Below, piece by piece: positions 15,401 through 30,400 of a stretch of DNA of 64,000 nucleotides. The notes under the pieces were generated by a model. It did not search any database, was not told where the DNA came from, and was given only the letters and a program-made list of their open reading frames with translations. The translations under genes were made by a program, and so were the position numbers. The stretch's first letter is position 1; each line of letters opens with the position of its first letter. Origin of the DNA: Owenia fusiformis (taxonomy: Eukaryota; Annelida; Polychaeta; Sabellida; Oweniidae). The stretch lies in assembly GCA_903813345.2 (NCBI GenBank), contig CAIIXF020000003.1, positions 22,645,248 to 22,709,247 of the forward strand, written 5' to 3'.

Positions 15401-18400
15401 ATTTTTTACGTTCGTCAAGCTTTACTCTATTCTATGTAAGTAAGCGCGGGAAAGCAATGTGGCAGGGATTAAAGTTGCTGATTGGATGTTTGTAAGGAAT
15501 TATCGGACCTATCACATGTATGAGTAGCTCACATGAAACTGACGCTTCAAAAACAAACAGATTAAAATGAAAAGTAAGCGCGGGAATGCAATATGGCAGG
15601 GATTAAAGTTGCTGATTGAATGTTTGTAAGGAGTTATAGGACTTATGACATGTATGAGTAGCTTACGTGAAACTGACACCATAAAACCAAACGGATTAGC
15701 ATGCAAAATAAGCGCGGGAAATCACAGAATTATACACGGTCAACTAACCGCCCATAAAAACACAGACCGGTCAAGGCATTATCGGCGGTTAACCGGTTAA
15801 TACTTGACACCTCTACAATTAACTCACTTCTCTGGGTAGGAATTATCATCAGCATTCTGAATCAGTTCCAGGACAAAATGTGTATCTTTATTGTACAATT
15901 CCTTTGATAGTTTCTCCAGGCTTCTGCCCAATAGTTCCTTTAGACCCTGAGTGATCTTTTTGCCATCTTCATTCAGTTCAAGACCTATAGTATTGGTTTT
16001 GGTTTATGTCATTACAAGAACAAACAAAATAATGCAAATACTTATGAAATGCTTTGGTACAAACTAAGATTACCATTTGATTTGTGCTTGGTATTCTGAA
16101 AATTTGAGAGAAAAGATGTATACAAAAAGATTTCAGAGGCAATTGTTTTTCAAATGTATCTTTTGAGAGTAAAATGTATTCAAAATAGTATATTTTCAGA
16201 GGCAAATGTTTTTCATATGAAACATTTTAATCCAATGTGATACATCAATTATTTCTTAGAGATGCTGAACAGCGCAGCATTACTGTGACTATCATGATAT
16301 GAATACCTATTCCAAACTTTGTTTGTCTGATTTCATTCACAACGTGTAGAGCCAACTCCTCTTCTGTCAAAGGTCTCTCTTCCTTGCCATTTTCTTCTAG
16401 TTCTTTCACTGTCCCAATCTTTCCTATATCTTCTTCTTTATCTATATTCTCTTGATCTGTTTCATGTGCATCATTTGCTGGATCTTTTGCTTCTGTTGCC
16501 TCTGTCACATCTGGTGTAGCTTCCTCATTTGCAGTGTTGGAGTCATTTTCCTCTATGGATTCATCTATTGTTTTAATACTGAACCCAACATCCTCATCTG
16601 CATCAAATAGAACATATTGAATGAAAAAATGAAAGAATTACCTGCAAATGGTTGAATGACACTGACTTTGATCACAAAACTGAATGTAAAGCAGTATTTC
16701 ATGTCTTAGTGGTGACATAACAATAATAGATGAATCCAAACTAGTATTCCATAACTATCATAGTGTTCACAATCAGTATCCAGTTACAAGTATAAATGCC
16801 ATATAAAATGCCATGTATAAATAACTAAACAGAATATTATTCTTATTGCTTTACCTAACTCATCACTTATATCATCATCATCATCATCACTCTCATTGTC
16901 TTCCTCGGGATTATTGTCACCAATAACATCCTGCAATTATGTGAAAACTTTAGATGACGCCATTAGTACTGATAATGATTGGTCTGATTTGTTGGGTGTT
17001 GTCTTCCAACTTGGCCCTTTTGTTGCCAGTAGGGTTTGGCAATTATTTTTACATGTTAACAGTACTCAATATCATTATTCAAGATGACTGCAATATATAT
17101 GTAATAAAAGTATGGGCAAAAGGGAAAGCAAAGAGAAGGAGAAACATATTTGTTATAATCATTTTAATCAGTTTCTTAGTTTTGCTAAAGTAAAGAAGGG
17201 AAGCAAATTATTATCCCTAGCTTTCTGTAAAGGTAATAAACAGTTTTATCTTAGAAAATAGATGATGAAAAATGTGAAACCTCTAGACTAATGAAATCAT
17301 CCATTAGGCGTGGAACCTGTGTCTTTTCATCAAACTGTCTTGTCCACTCATTTATGCCCAGAAGGAGGCCAAGCTTTTGTAACTTCAATGTTTCTTCAAG
17401 TGAACTGCAGCTCTGGAGGAGTTGGCTTTCACAGTTGGATTTCCCAAGAATTGAGGCTAATGGTTCAAGGAAGACCTGTAAATCATAATGACTTGTTTGT
17501 TAACAGTATCATTTTGTCATAGTTGGCATATAGAAATGAGAAAGAAATATCCGGGTACCAGTAAACTGTAAAGTAGCGTTTTTAAGAATTCAAGAAAAAT
17601 GTATATTGCAAATTGGATACTTTTAATAAGTGATTCCCATATAAAAACTGAATATATCATTGCTCACCTTCCTGGTGATGTCTTTTGCTATGACAAGTGG
17701 TAACTTGATTATGCATTGCAGTACAAAGCTCTGACAAGTGAAAGCTGAATTGCCTCCAGTTGGCAATGTCATCAGGTGACCTTTCACATCACTTGCCAGT
17801 AATGCCAATGATGCCTTGGCTGTGCCACCTTCTCTTACAATGATTGAAACAAGGCGCCCAATAGTTTCATTGATACTGTTCTTTTCCATACTTTTGGAGA
17901 ACTGGTCCCTGCTGGTATCCTGTGTTATGTGATACAGTAACCCTTGTTCATCCTCCAGGGCATACAGATCATTGGTACAGTTTGGAATAGCCTTTTCTGA
18001 AAAAGCCAATCATATAAATCAATATATCCAATCCTGTATCAAGTCCCAGATGTGTTCCATTTATTCCAAATTCCTTGATGCTTCTGTTTGTGCTTTCAAC
18101 TAGTGTCACTTTAGTGGTTTCTACAGCCAACCAACATTCTAAATTATTAATCAAAAACTATAGCTAAAGTTTATCACAAAATTAAAAAAAATATATCATT
18201 AATCAACTAGATATAGTTCAACTATAAATATTCTTTGCTCTGACAAAAATATTTATTCCTTAATTGATATAGTGAATAATGAATTAAAAACTGTAGATGA
18301 TTGGTTCTGTGCTAATAAACTCTCATTGAACATTGATAAAACCAACTTTATGGTCTTTACAACTTCACAAAATAGGGTACCAGATAATATTTCAATCAAA

Positions 18401-21400
18401 ATTAGAGACTCTTACATTATTCGTGTTTTTTCAACAAAGTTTCTTGGCGTTATAATTGACCAAAATTTAAATTGGAAAGAACATATTCGGAAAATTGCAC
18501 TAAAAATTTCAAAAACCATAGGTACTCTTTTTCGAATAAAACACAAACTCAGTATCAAATCATTATTGAATATCTATTACTCACTTATTTATTCACACTT
18601 ACAATATTGCATCCCAGCTTGGGGTGGGACAGGAAAAACACATATTGATATCTTATTAAAGCTGCAGAAAAGATTTGCCCGCTTAGTTACTAATAGTGAA
18701 TATAATAAAGCACCATCATCACCTTTATTTCAACAACTAAATATACTGAAAATAAATGATATTTATAAACTCAATGTTCTTATCTTTACTTACAAATGCA
18801 TCAAACGTCCATACAATTTTCCGAATGACTTATTTTGCAATTATTTTCAAGCAAATCAGCAGGTACAATGCCACAATACAAGACAGACTGACAATCTTCA
18901 TATTTCCAAATTTAGAACCAACTATGGCAAACGAAGTATTAAAACTCAAGAGGGAATAATCTGGAATTCAACTCCAGATGTAATCAAAAATTCAAAAACC
19001 ATTTTTATTTTTAAGCGAGCCTTCAAAAGACTTGTAATTAGTCTCTATGACTAGTACCCTGTACAAATTTTTAACAGTTGCACCTTTTTCCATTTAGCTA
19101 TTCTACATCATTAAAATGTTTTATTACATCTTTTATAATGTACATCATTTTTATTTTTATTTGTTTCCCAGTTTGGCTTACATAATTTATACTTTGAGAC
19201 ACTTTGTAATATCAATAATAAATGTAACTAACAATATGCCATTTTGATAAGACATACACCCACTAGGGTGTCATTATCACTTATATGTATATATGTTTAT
19301 ATGATTTTAATAAATAAAAAAAAAATAAAAAAAAAAATAAAAAACTACCTTGGCTTATCATGCCCGCTGCAATGCTGTTCCTTTGGAGAAAGGACTTTAG
19401 ATCTCCAAACTGTGGTTGAAACACTAAGTCCCACTGTGACCAGGTAGCAAGATCAGCCATTAGAGGGCACCTCATCAGGCATAGCAGGGCTTGTTCCTTG
19501 GTTTTATGACCAAGAAGCCCAACATTACCGGCTTCATGTTTATTTTCTCTGTAAAATTTGAAATCTCAAATGATTGGAATGAGCAGATGTGCCATGATTA
19601 TTTCAATCTGATCATTCTTATAGTTAGAAGTTCCATAGTAAATCTTTCCTTTTATACTTTTTTATTATACTTGGATAGGAGTTTCAAACCTTCTCTGACA
19701 GACCTTGTAACCCCAAATAAAACAGAACGATATATCACTCTGTGTTATACATAGTCAAAATGTCCTGCAACTTGATCAACATAATATATTCATCTTTCAT
19801 TTGACTCTTCAAATTTGTTGATTTTGGGAAATCTGCCAATTATAGGCATTTATTAAATTTGGTGGTTTTTCAAGGGGATAAATCTCACATCCATATCTTT
19901 CATATACACTCCCATCTTATCCGATTTAATTTATGTAAATGGAAACAGTTTAAATGCTCTAAATTAAAAAAAAAATTTAAATGGCCAGGCCAACTAACCA
20001 CCGGAAGTTCAGCTAATGAAAAACAAGTTGAATTCTTGGGGATTTTGGTGACTATTTAATTGGACATTTTTTTGATTCGCCAAAGCCCAATTAAAATGCT
20101 CGACAAATTAGACAAATACATTACAAGGAGAAAAAGGGCATCAAAAAGAATGAATTATAGCATCCCCTCTAAACCATTATTAAAGCAACAAAATAAATGA
20201 GTTATATTACCTTGCCAAATGTGAATATGATGAACTGTAATATATCGCATGATTGGACAACTTGTGAGCATCATTTTGGGACTGGTCTAATAAACGTTGC
20301 AAAGAGCCAACTCCAAGTTCTGACACATCCTTTACTCTATATTGACTGCATAGAACATTCTTTAGCTGGGCAAGCTGCAAAATAAAACATATGGTTCACC
20401 ATGGAAACAATAAAGAACATTTGAAGAAAGACAAGATTGATAGGACGAGGAATGACTTTAAAAAATATTGGTAACAAAATCATTTCAGTACTAATTGCCT
20501 AGACCCAGTACTTACTGCCTCAGGACCAGAATTTGTGAAACCACATTGATTTATTATTTCCAACACTTGCTGCTTGGAAACAGTTGCCATTACAACACTG
20601 CTATGGTCACCAACTATAATCTGAGGAATCCCCATATCTTGAACCATCTGGAAAATATGGCATGTAAACTAATGTAGTAGAATGCCTCTGAACAATCTGA
20701 TATAACATCATTCTATCTTGCTTAGTGAATGGGAGGTTATAATAATTTTAATTGTCATTCTTACACAAATAACGTGTTATAAAATTCTGGAATAAACTAC
20801 CTGTTTCTGATGATGCAGAAACTGAAGAAATGTCCCAAGTCCAAGTTCAGTAAACTTTTGGAACTTGAACTCTTTTGTTATAGATGTTTCCACATGCGAC
20901 AGTGTTTCCATGGTTATATTTCCACTACTTTTTTCAAGCTTTCTTCTCAAACTTGCAATAACCATTTCTGAAATAAGAGCAAATTGTTTAATTTTGCATT
21001 CATTTAAAGCATGACCTTGATTTGCATTGAAAAGTAAAGTACATGTATAAGTATTAGCATCGGCCAAGCCTTGCTATCATGTCATAAATTTTCTCAATGT
21101 CCAAGTTTGTTTATTGTTGGCGCTGACATTCTGGTTTACATCAAATATTGGAATGAATATATGGACTACTAAATTTAAATGAATAGAAGTCAATACTATA
21201 CTTAACCTTTGGATGGTTTGGGAATTTCAACATGTGTGTCAGTTGACTGTTCTACAGGAGTAGCATGTGCATCAGTCTTCACAAGATCACTGGGAACTTC
21301 ATGTGTACCAACACAGAGAGCCAATTGAAACATCTTCCTGAAATACATAAGCAATGATAAGTTCTATTTTTTGTATTCTGACAGTATGCTATGAATTTAG

Positions 21401-24400
21401 TTAAGATGCTGCATCCTCAGAAATGCTTGCTGCTGAAGTACACACATGTAAATCATTTTATTCAATTAAATCTTTAAAAATTGTGTTATTCTTTTCATGA
21501 ATTAGACTTAGTAATAATTTTCTGTTTGTCCATGGTTTATTGAGTTTTCAAAGAAGTATTTTATCCAACTCATTCAAATATACTGGCAAACACAATACAC
21601 TAAAACACCATCAATTGCCAATTTGAATCTAAGTTATCTTGATTATCACAGAAGGTGCCTTGTGGAGCTTAATAGAAATGACGTTGTTTGGTGAAATCCC
21701 CATGTTTTGCTAATAACTGCATTTACCTGTTTACAAGTTACCAACAATTTGGTAAGACTTTTTTGTATATGTTTGAAATTTTCTTGTTTGGAATTTCAAC
21801 ATTTTTGTTATAATTGCCCGCCACAATTTAACATCGCTTAGAATTAGCAGTCACAAGCTTGAAGTCGAGGTGGGTAGATATAAAAGACCACATCTTCCAC
21901 CCGAACTCAGAATTTGTAGAACCCATGTAATAAATTAGGATAACTCAATAGAATTCATATGGTCATCATCAGTATGTGAGTTACATCGCAAAATTTTGAC
22001 AAACATGTAGAACCCCAAAAGAAAGATTAGTTCAGACAAATGGATGTTATCATTTGTCCAAAAAATGACAGACAAATAATTGGGCAAATCCATAGTCATC
22101 AGGTGAGTCAAAAATGATAAATAAACAAACCTAGCTAATGGAGTGTCTGTGATTGATTGTATGAACTTCTTGAATGTTCTCTTTATAGACGACTCTGTGA
22201 ACAGCTCTTCTATGATTCCAAATAAATCAATGACTACATCTATAGCCTCCATGTTTGAATATCGTTGTCTAGTTGCAATGGAAACACTCAGGGTTGAGGT
22301 ATCTTGATCTTTGAGGCTGGTCTTGAAGTGATTTCTGATTTTATTTATTTTAGTCTCAGCCTCGACCTCCATCTCAGCTATCAAGTCCTCCTTTGCTTTG
22401 GTCATAACCCTTTTCTGACATGACTGGACAGCTTTGACAACCTAAAAGTGATCAGATTACTGAACATACATATTTACACACATAAGGATATTATGCGAAT
22501 TTTATTGAAAACAAGGCATTAACATGACAAAATATCACCACCTACGTAGCATCCTCCGATCACAGGGCTTCAAAATCCAGAATTTCTTCTTTCTTTTTAC
22601 ACCCTGCTATAAGCAGTTAGCAATACCCCGATTAAGAACTCGCAATCTGATTGGCTGTCGCAACACTGCGACAGAAATCATGTATAAGTCATTGCGCAAT
22701 ATTAGATCACGTGATTCAGTTAAATCGGGCGCGTCCAAATTGGTTATAGCAGGGGGAAGGAGGTACGGATTCTGGACACCTGCTTAGGAGGATGCCTACG
22801 TAGTTGCTCATAATATTATGAGTTCAATCTTAAGTCAGCTTTGAATTTCTGAGAACTTGTAGATGATTTTGGAAAATTTGAGGTAAGTTGAAAAAATACC
22901 TTTTGACCTTGAGAAGGTAATTGAAGGTCAAATTCTCAATCTAAAACTCAGATTTGAATTTCTTTGAGCTTGTAAATGATTTTGAAAAAAAGATGGTGAA
23001 TTTGAAGCATGCAAGTTGAAAAAAAAACGTTTTGACCTTTTTGACCTTGAGAAGGTCATTGAATTTCAAATCTCAAATATAAAGTCAGATTTGAGCTTCT
23101 GATAACTTATAGATGATTTAAAAAATTGAAGTCAGTCTAAACAGTATTTGTTAAGTTATTTGAAGTTGTAAGAATTTGTTACAGCACCGAGCCCTCATTA
23201 TCCGGTCAGCGCTAAATTAGCGTTGCGATTTGCGTTGCGCTTGCGAATCAACATTATTCGCAAGCGCAAATCATGGTTTGCGTCGTATTACGCACTTCAC
23301 GCAAACGCAGACGCAACGCAGACGCAACAGTATGCTAATCGCAAATAAATTGGAAATGCGGGAAATTTAAACTTAGAGCTCAAAATAGATTTATCGATTT
23401 TTTAATGTCTATGTATATGTTTACGCCAGTGCGGATGTGTCAATCAATGTTATCTATTTCAACTGGACTCAAGGAGGATTGGAAGCCCTCGGTAAATACA
23501 ATACATCAACCCTCGGTCCCTACGGTCCCTCGGGTTGATATATTGTATTTCCCTCAGATATACCCTGTATCAAAAACCTCCCATTAAATAACCTCTATAT
23601 ATTTTCATCAGCGGTCAGATATAGCTATACGTATAGTATATCTGCCCGCTGACGTCATAATCGCCGTTCGCATATTGGTTCATTTTTGTAACATGCGCAT
23701 AATTACTGTAAACGTTAATGGAGAAAAGGCAGACAATCGCGATCTGTTTGAAGGAAGGAAATGAGCGTATCCCTGTTAAACAAGGATTTCAGAAATAAAT
23801 GTGGATGAATATCTGAAAATCAGGCTATTCTAAATGAATTCTTACGGTTCGTTGGACATTTTCTGAACTCCGGCCAATTGAACAGCGTGAACAAAATGAC
23901 CAAGATTGGTATGGGATAAACAGATCATCCTATAGTCGGTTCATGATATTGGGATTAAATAAATGTGGATGAATATCTGAAAATCAGGCTATTCTAAATG
24001 AATTCTTACGGTTTGTTGGACATTTTCTGAACTCCGGCCAATTGAACAGCGTGAACAAAATGACCAAGATTGGTATGGGATAAACAGATCATCCTATAGT
24101 TCAATATCCTGAACCTCATATAGGATTAATCTCTATTTATCCCATGATACTACTAATTCCCGATGAATAACCGGGAATATTTTTGATATTGAGAAAAAAT
24201 CATATTGAAAATTTTTGCCAAACAAAGCTTCCTCTTTCAATCAGTTGGGTCGATATAGCATGCTAAAGTGATGTTCTTATGTGAAAAACGAATTCCAGTT
24301 TTATCATCATCGCTCTGACACAGACAAAAATGCTTACGTATTGCTGAATGTTTTGATGTTGATGTGTTTATGTTACACATGTACAATAATTTTTTTATAT

Positions 24401-27400
24401 TTAAAAATATCATAAAGCTAAGTCATATTTTCTTGATTAAATATACCATTTTTTCATAGAAAAATCTAACTAATGATTTTATGAAGACAGTTATGAATAT
24501 CATTGAATAAAAAGCTAATTTACTGGTCGGGATTAAATATGGGTTTATTCCTCATGACAATTTGATATTTCACATATTGTGAGGGACAATTTGGTATTTC
24601 CCTCTGACCCTCCGGGCTCTCGGTAAATATCATATTGTCCATCATAATAAAACCCATATTGAATCCCTCCCATTACATAACCTATATATATCTTGCGAAA
24701 ATCTAGATCTGTCACTGGAAGGCAGCCCATCTTGAAAACAAGACACGGTGTCTTTGTAATTAGTCCGACTGATATAGCCTACCTAGAGAAAACCGCCGAT
24801 ACCTCAGCAACAATGTTCGAAACAGTAGGTTGGGATACCCCGAATATATCTCCATTTATCAATGTATACAACCTGTAGCATAAAATCGTAATGAAATGAA
24901 TACTTTTAGCTGACATGGAATTGCCTGAGGATTCCTTGTTCTTGACGCTAGATCCCCATCTAATATATTAATCAACTCAAGAATGAGTGGCCTCGGCATG
25001 CGATATCTGTTTAATATCTCATCGTCAGTCATCTCTAACGGCTGACTCCTGTCTCTGAATAAGCGTAAACCTCTTCTATTGTGAACATCCTGGAATAATA
25101 TGCGCCACATTTTCCAGCTTGATCGAACCCTAATATTTTAATTTTAGCAGACGATATTTGCGAAATGGAATTGCGATATTTATTATAGATTTCACAAAAC
25201 CAAGGTAGCATAATCGTGCACTTTTAGACTTGATTTTGATAAGTTTTGGTTATTTGTGTCTCTAATGTTTTTCAACCTATTTTTAGTTGGATGTCTCAAA
25301 GGGCACTTCCTAGATTTCTACAACGATAATGTTAATTTAAATAGGAAAACTATCAAGATTCTTGATGATATGTTTGCGATTTATATTGCGGAAGGGTCAG
25401 GGATGCCGCAAATAAAGTGGAGTTTGCGACATAAAAATCAACTGATTTACGTGGACGCAACTGTGCGATGACTGCATAACACCAATTTGCGTGCGATTAG
25501 CAGTGTATTTGCGATGCGAAATGAAAATAGTGATGCGTCTACCGTGTAATAAGAAAACTGTGATTTGCGCTAAAGACGCAAAACGGCAATGAATTTGCGC
25601 TAGAGTGCCTTTGAGATGACCTCATAATATCGTTTTGCGCAAAACGGCAATGAATTTGCGCTAGAGTGCCTTTGAGATGACCTCATAATATCGTTTTGCG
25701 TACGATTCGCTAAATATTTACGTTGCGATTGCAATTTGCAATGAAAATAGCGATGCGTCTACCGTGTAATAAGAAAACTGCGATTTGCGCTAAAGACGCA
25801 AAACGGCAATGAATTTGCGCTAGAGTGCCTTTGAGATGACCTCATAATATCGTTTTGCGTACGATTCGCTAAATATTTACGTTGCGATTGCAATTTGCGG
25901 TGCGTCGACCGGATAATGAGGTCTCCGATCACCAACCACAAACCACAATCTTACAAATAGAAATCCTCAGATATTTGAAATTATGAATCTCATAAATTCA
26001 TAATAATAAGAAATTCTAATTTTGTGTTGACTTACTGCAATGCCAAGTCCCAAGCTGCCTATCCGCACCCCTAGTTCCCATGGGTCATCTACGTTATATT
26101 CATCCTTCAGGTACTCCATGAAGTCCATCAGTTTTACTTTGCTTCTCCACAGATCATTTTCACTCATATACGCTTTCAGATGCTGAAGTATATCTTTAAT
26201 CTCAATACAAGGAAACTCAGTCTCATCTGGAGGGTACGAGAACAGCTTGTAAATTACACCTTGTTTGACAAGGGGTCCAAGCTGAAGATCATCAAAACTA
26301 GTTATCTGTGGTTTCTTTTCCTTTTCAAAGTCTCTATTAAAAATATTGATCAGCCCTTGTTCTAAATCATATAGTGTACCAATGCTTTGATACAATTCAT
26401 ATGCCACACAGAACAATTTGAATTTGGATTGTTTCCAAGCAAGATCACTGATACATCTGATGTCCTTTAGTCTTCGTACTCCCAACTGTGAAATATCTTC
26501 CACTTGGTAAGATGCACAGATATATTCAGTGACTCCTTCAATCGACACAACTTTGTCTAATTCAGCAGTAGCTTCAATGTATTTCATACCAATTGCATCA
26601 AGCTTATTAGTAGATATATGCTGTATGTTAGCCTGTTGTGACTGACTATGTGATTGTTTGTTCGATCCTTGGTGATGTCTTGGATCACCTAATAAACTTC
26701 CCTGACTCTGTTGATATCCATAGTGTTGATTTCTGGACCTGTTAACATTGGATGTTGATTGGTGCTGCTGTGCAGCATTAGACATATTGGTTGATTCAGT
26801 ATTAAACACAACATCGACATCATACTTCTTGAAGGTTTTCTTTCCAGTGGGTGTTCTTGTTTTCACTTCATTAGTCGCCTTCTTCTCACTCTGAACCACT
26901 TTTGCCTCCCCCAAACTAGGGAAGTCATTTCCTGTATTAACCCTTGCCATCCCAGCTGGTTCAATTTTTCCTTTACCTGGGTTGCTTTTAGCTCTAGCAC
27001 CGCCTTGGTTGGTCCATACTTGTGGTTGGCTCTTCTTTCTTTGTGACTGTTGCTGATTGTGAACAGCTACATCTGAAGCATTTGAAACATTTGCATTAAC
27101 ATTGTCATCATGGGTTGATGATACATCACATAGATCATCTTCAGGTTTGTTATGGTTAGAGTTAGTGTTAATATCAGCATGCAGGGATTTAGTGTCAGTG
27201 ACCACATTGATGTCAATGTCTGGGTATTCATTGATCTCTCCAAATGACTGCATCTTACCAATTGCATCATCAGGAATGCCTTTCTCTTTCATTTGTTCAC
27301 CTTTATTTTCACCAGTGCTTTGAGTTTCTTCCCAATTTTTAGGCTCTATTTTACCCATCCCTTGATTTACATTGGTTGAGAGAATATGGGGCATGGGTTG

Positions 27401-30400
27401 GGCTATTTGGACTTGCATGGGATTTACAACCCCCATTGCTGGAACAAATGGTACTCCCATATAGTGGCCAAAAACATAGGGCTTAAGAATCTCAATTTGT
27501 TGTTGGAGATGTTGAAACACGGGCGTAAACTTTTGATTTAGTAAACTCAATGCCAGTTCTATGCTTGGTTTTTCTACAGTTGTTGCTCCATTGAGCTTGC
27601 TTGTGAGCATCTGAAACTGATTCATGTAACTCAGTTTATTTTGTTCATAGTTGACATTAAGCAGATTGTATTGTGATATCATATCAATTGGCATTTGGGG
27701 TGGCAATTCTTCATGTCTTTTATGTGGTGACTCTGAAGCACTTTTGGCTGCCAATTTTGTATGTACTTCGGTTGGTGAATCTGTCTGTACTTGTGCCAAG
27801 TCTTCTTTACATTGGGGTGGCAATTCTGTACATATTTGGTGTGGTGATTCTGTAATACCTTGTGTTGGCAATTCTGTATGATATACCTGTACATCTGATT
27901 GTAGGTCTGCATTTATTTGTGGTGACAATTCTTCATGAACCCCTGACAATAATTCCTTTTTAACTTGAGTCGGTGACTGATCAAGTAATTCAGGTGCGCA
28001 CTCTCCATGATTTTTATTTTCACCTACAACATTATTCATAATCATAGACACATATGAAAGAAATGTATGGGAATCACTTGAAACTGGTCTTTTGGAAAAG
28101 GTAGATTGGAAAATAATTATCCATAACTAATAATTTGAGAGCTCGTAAATTCCATATCGATTGAATAATATGATTTTCAGTTGGTCATTACCATAGTGCA
28201 AAAATCTGGTTACCAGATTTCAGATGGCCAGCAAAATATATATCAGCTTTTTTAGTTTTACAATGAGTTATATTTCTTAGCTTAATGTTGGCTATATAAC
28301 AACAATACAATACAAGACAATGAAGTCAGTGGAAGTTTTTCTTGGTCGTGGAAAGAATAAAATAAAACATTATTTCATTCAAAGCTATAAAAGAAAGACA
28401 AGCTAAAGATGAGCTAAGTGCAATGACACATACTGTAGTAATGTACATCTTGTGGCTTACCTTGTTGCAAATGCAGAAAATAGAAGAGCACAGAGTGATT
28501 GGTTCCGGATTTACAGCCCCAGTGTTCACACAGTGAATTGTTAAAACTGACATAAATTTTGTACAGGAAAAAATAAAGTTTAGTTTAGTTTAAAATATTT
28601 TATTTAAGTGTCACTGGTATGATACAATTAATACATATATAAGAACATAGTTAAAATACCACCAGCCGATGTCGGCTTATGAGACACTGGTCACTAACTT
28701 CCAAATTATTATCGCAAGAACATTAAGCATATACTGTCAGACTGTAGACAATGCGTATCAGTAATGTATAATAAAACAATTTATCCCAAGTATTGCACAG
28801 GTTTGATAATTATAAATTCATATACATAATAAATAGAAAGAGTTAACATGTAACATATTGCCTCTTTAAATTGACTAGAGTTAAATTATAGTATAAAAGT
28901 AATGAGGCACTCAATCGAATGAATATGGTGAAACATACATTAGGACATTACAAATAATTATGTTTCAGTCAGCCTTTCAAGGTCAAATTGTCTCTTTACA
29001 AACATGTTATGCAAGAGAGCAGCCCATTGCCTTTGAATTGATTTTGAATGCATGAGACTAATAAATAGAAGTAAATCATTGTCAGTATTTGTTTTTATAT
29101 GTGGCGTCAAAATGTTTGTAACAGTTTCATAAAAGTGTGATCTGAGGCTGGAGTAATGTTTACATTGAATGGCAAAGTGCAATTCATCTTCAATAGTGTT
29201 ACTATCACATAATTTACAAGTTCGATCTTGCAATGCTATGTTTGACCATCTACCAGTCTCAATGTTAAGTGGGAGACTACCTGTTCTCAGTTTGGCAAGC
29301 ATACTTCTATGATGTCTTGGAATATAATCAGATACATAAGATTCAGTTACAACTCCATATTTGAACATTCTATAAGTTCGAAGCTTATTTCCATTTTGCA
29401 CATTATTTTTATCGTTCCAGATGTTTTTCAAGAAAGGATCTTTCGAATTGAAACAGTTCTTTAAAAGTTTTATTGTTGTTTTTACATGTAAGGAAATATT
29501 ATTATCAGTGGAAATACCATTGTTTGACAACATTGTTTTAGTATGATAGTCCCAACTTCTTTTTTGTTTTAATGACCAAACATGCACTTTATAGTTCAAT
29601 CTACTATGGTCCATATTGTGTAATCTCAGGTACTGGCGGGCACATTCCAATCTTGTTTTATCCACCAGAGGGCTCCACCCAAGGTCACCGCGAACTGCTT
29701 CATTGTTGGTTTTTGGACTTACACCAAGGAATGATTTACCAGCTCGATTTTGTATATTATTCAGGCATCTATGCTCCCTAAGGCCAACAACAGCACTGCC
29801 GTAGTTGATCACTGGTTGTACTAGGGAGTCATATAGATTGTTAAACACTTTGAAGTCCATTCCACCAGTATCTTTTGCTTTAGTTGTAATTACTCCCAGG
29901 GCTCTTGAAGCTGATTTGGCAATTTCACTTGCGATGATTTTGGCATCTAAGTGTTCCTCTAGCCATATACCCAGATATTTATATTTTGGAGCATATTCAA
30001 TGGTATCTTGGCCACATGTAAAAATGTAGACTGATTGAGGGTGGGAGGGGGGCCTATAATGCACTATTTTTGTTTTGCTCAGGTTCATAGAGAGTCTCCA
30101 TTTCCTGCACCATTCATTCACCTTATTTAGCATGCGTTGTAAGTCTTGAGGGGTTGGTGCTATTAATGCGATATCATCTGCATAAAGTAATATACCTACA
30201 TTGGTATCATCAACATGGACTCCACACCTCAATTGTTTCACATCAGATGCTAAATCGTTTATATACATGGCGAACAGGGTCGGAGAAAGCAAACAGCCCT
30301 CCTTACATCCATTAGATACCTTGAATTTAGGGGTCAGCAAGCCATTAATCCTCACTGAGCAGGTTACATCATGATACAGGGATTGAACAGCCTTAAAGAT

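Noticed and set aside
27651-27881. Plus-strand frame with repeated VCTCA/IWCGDS phrases
   Set aside because: Shadow of the Gln/His-rich repeats of exon 2 on the other strand.
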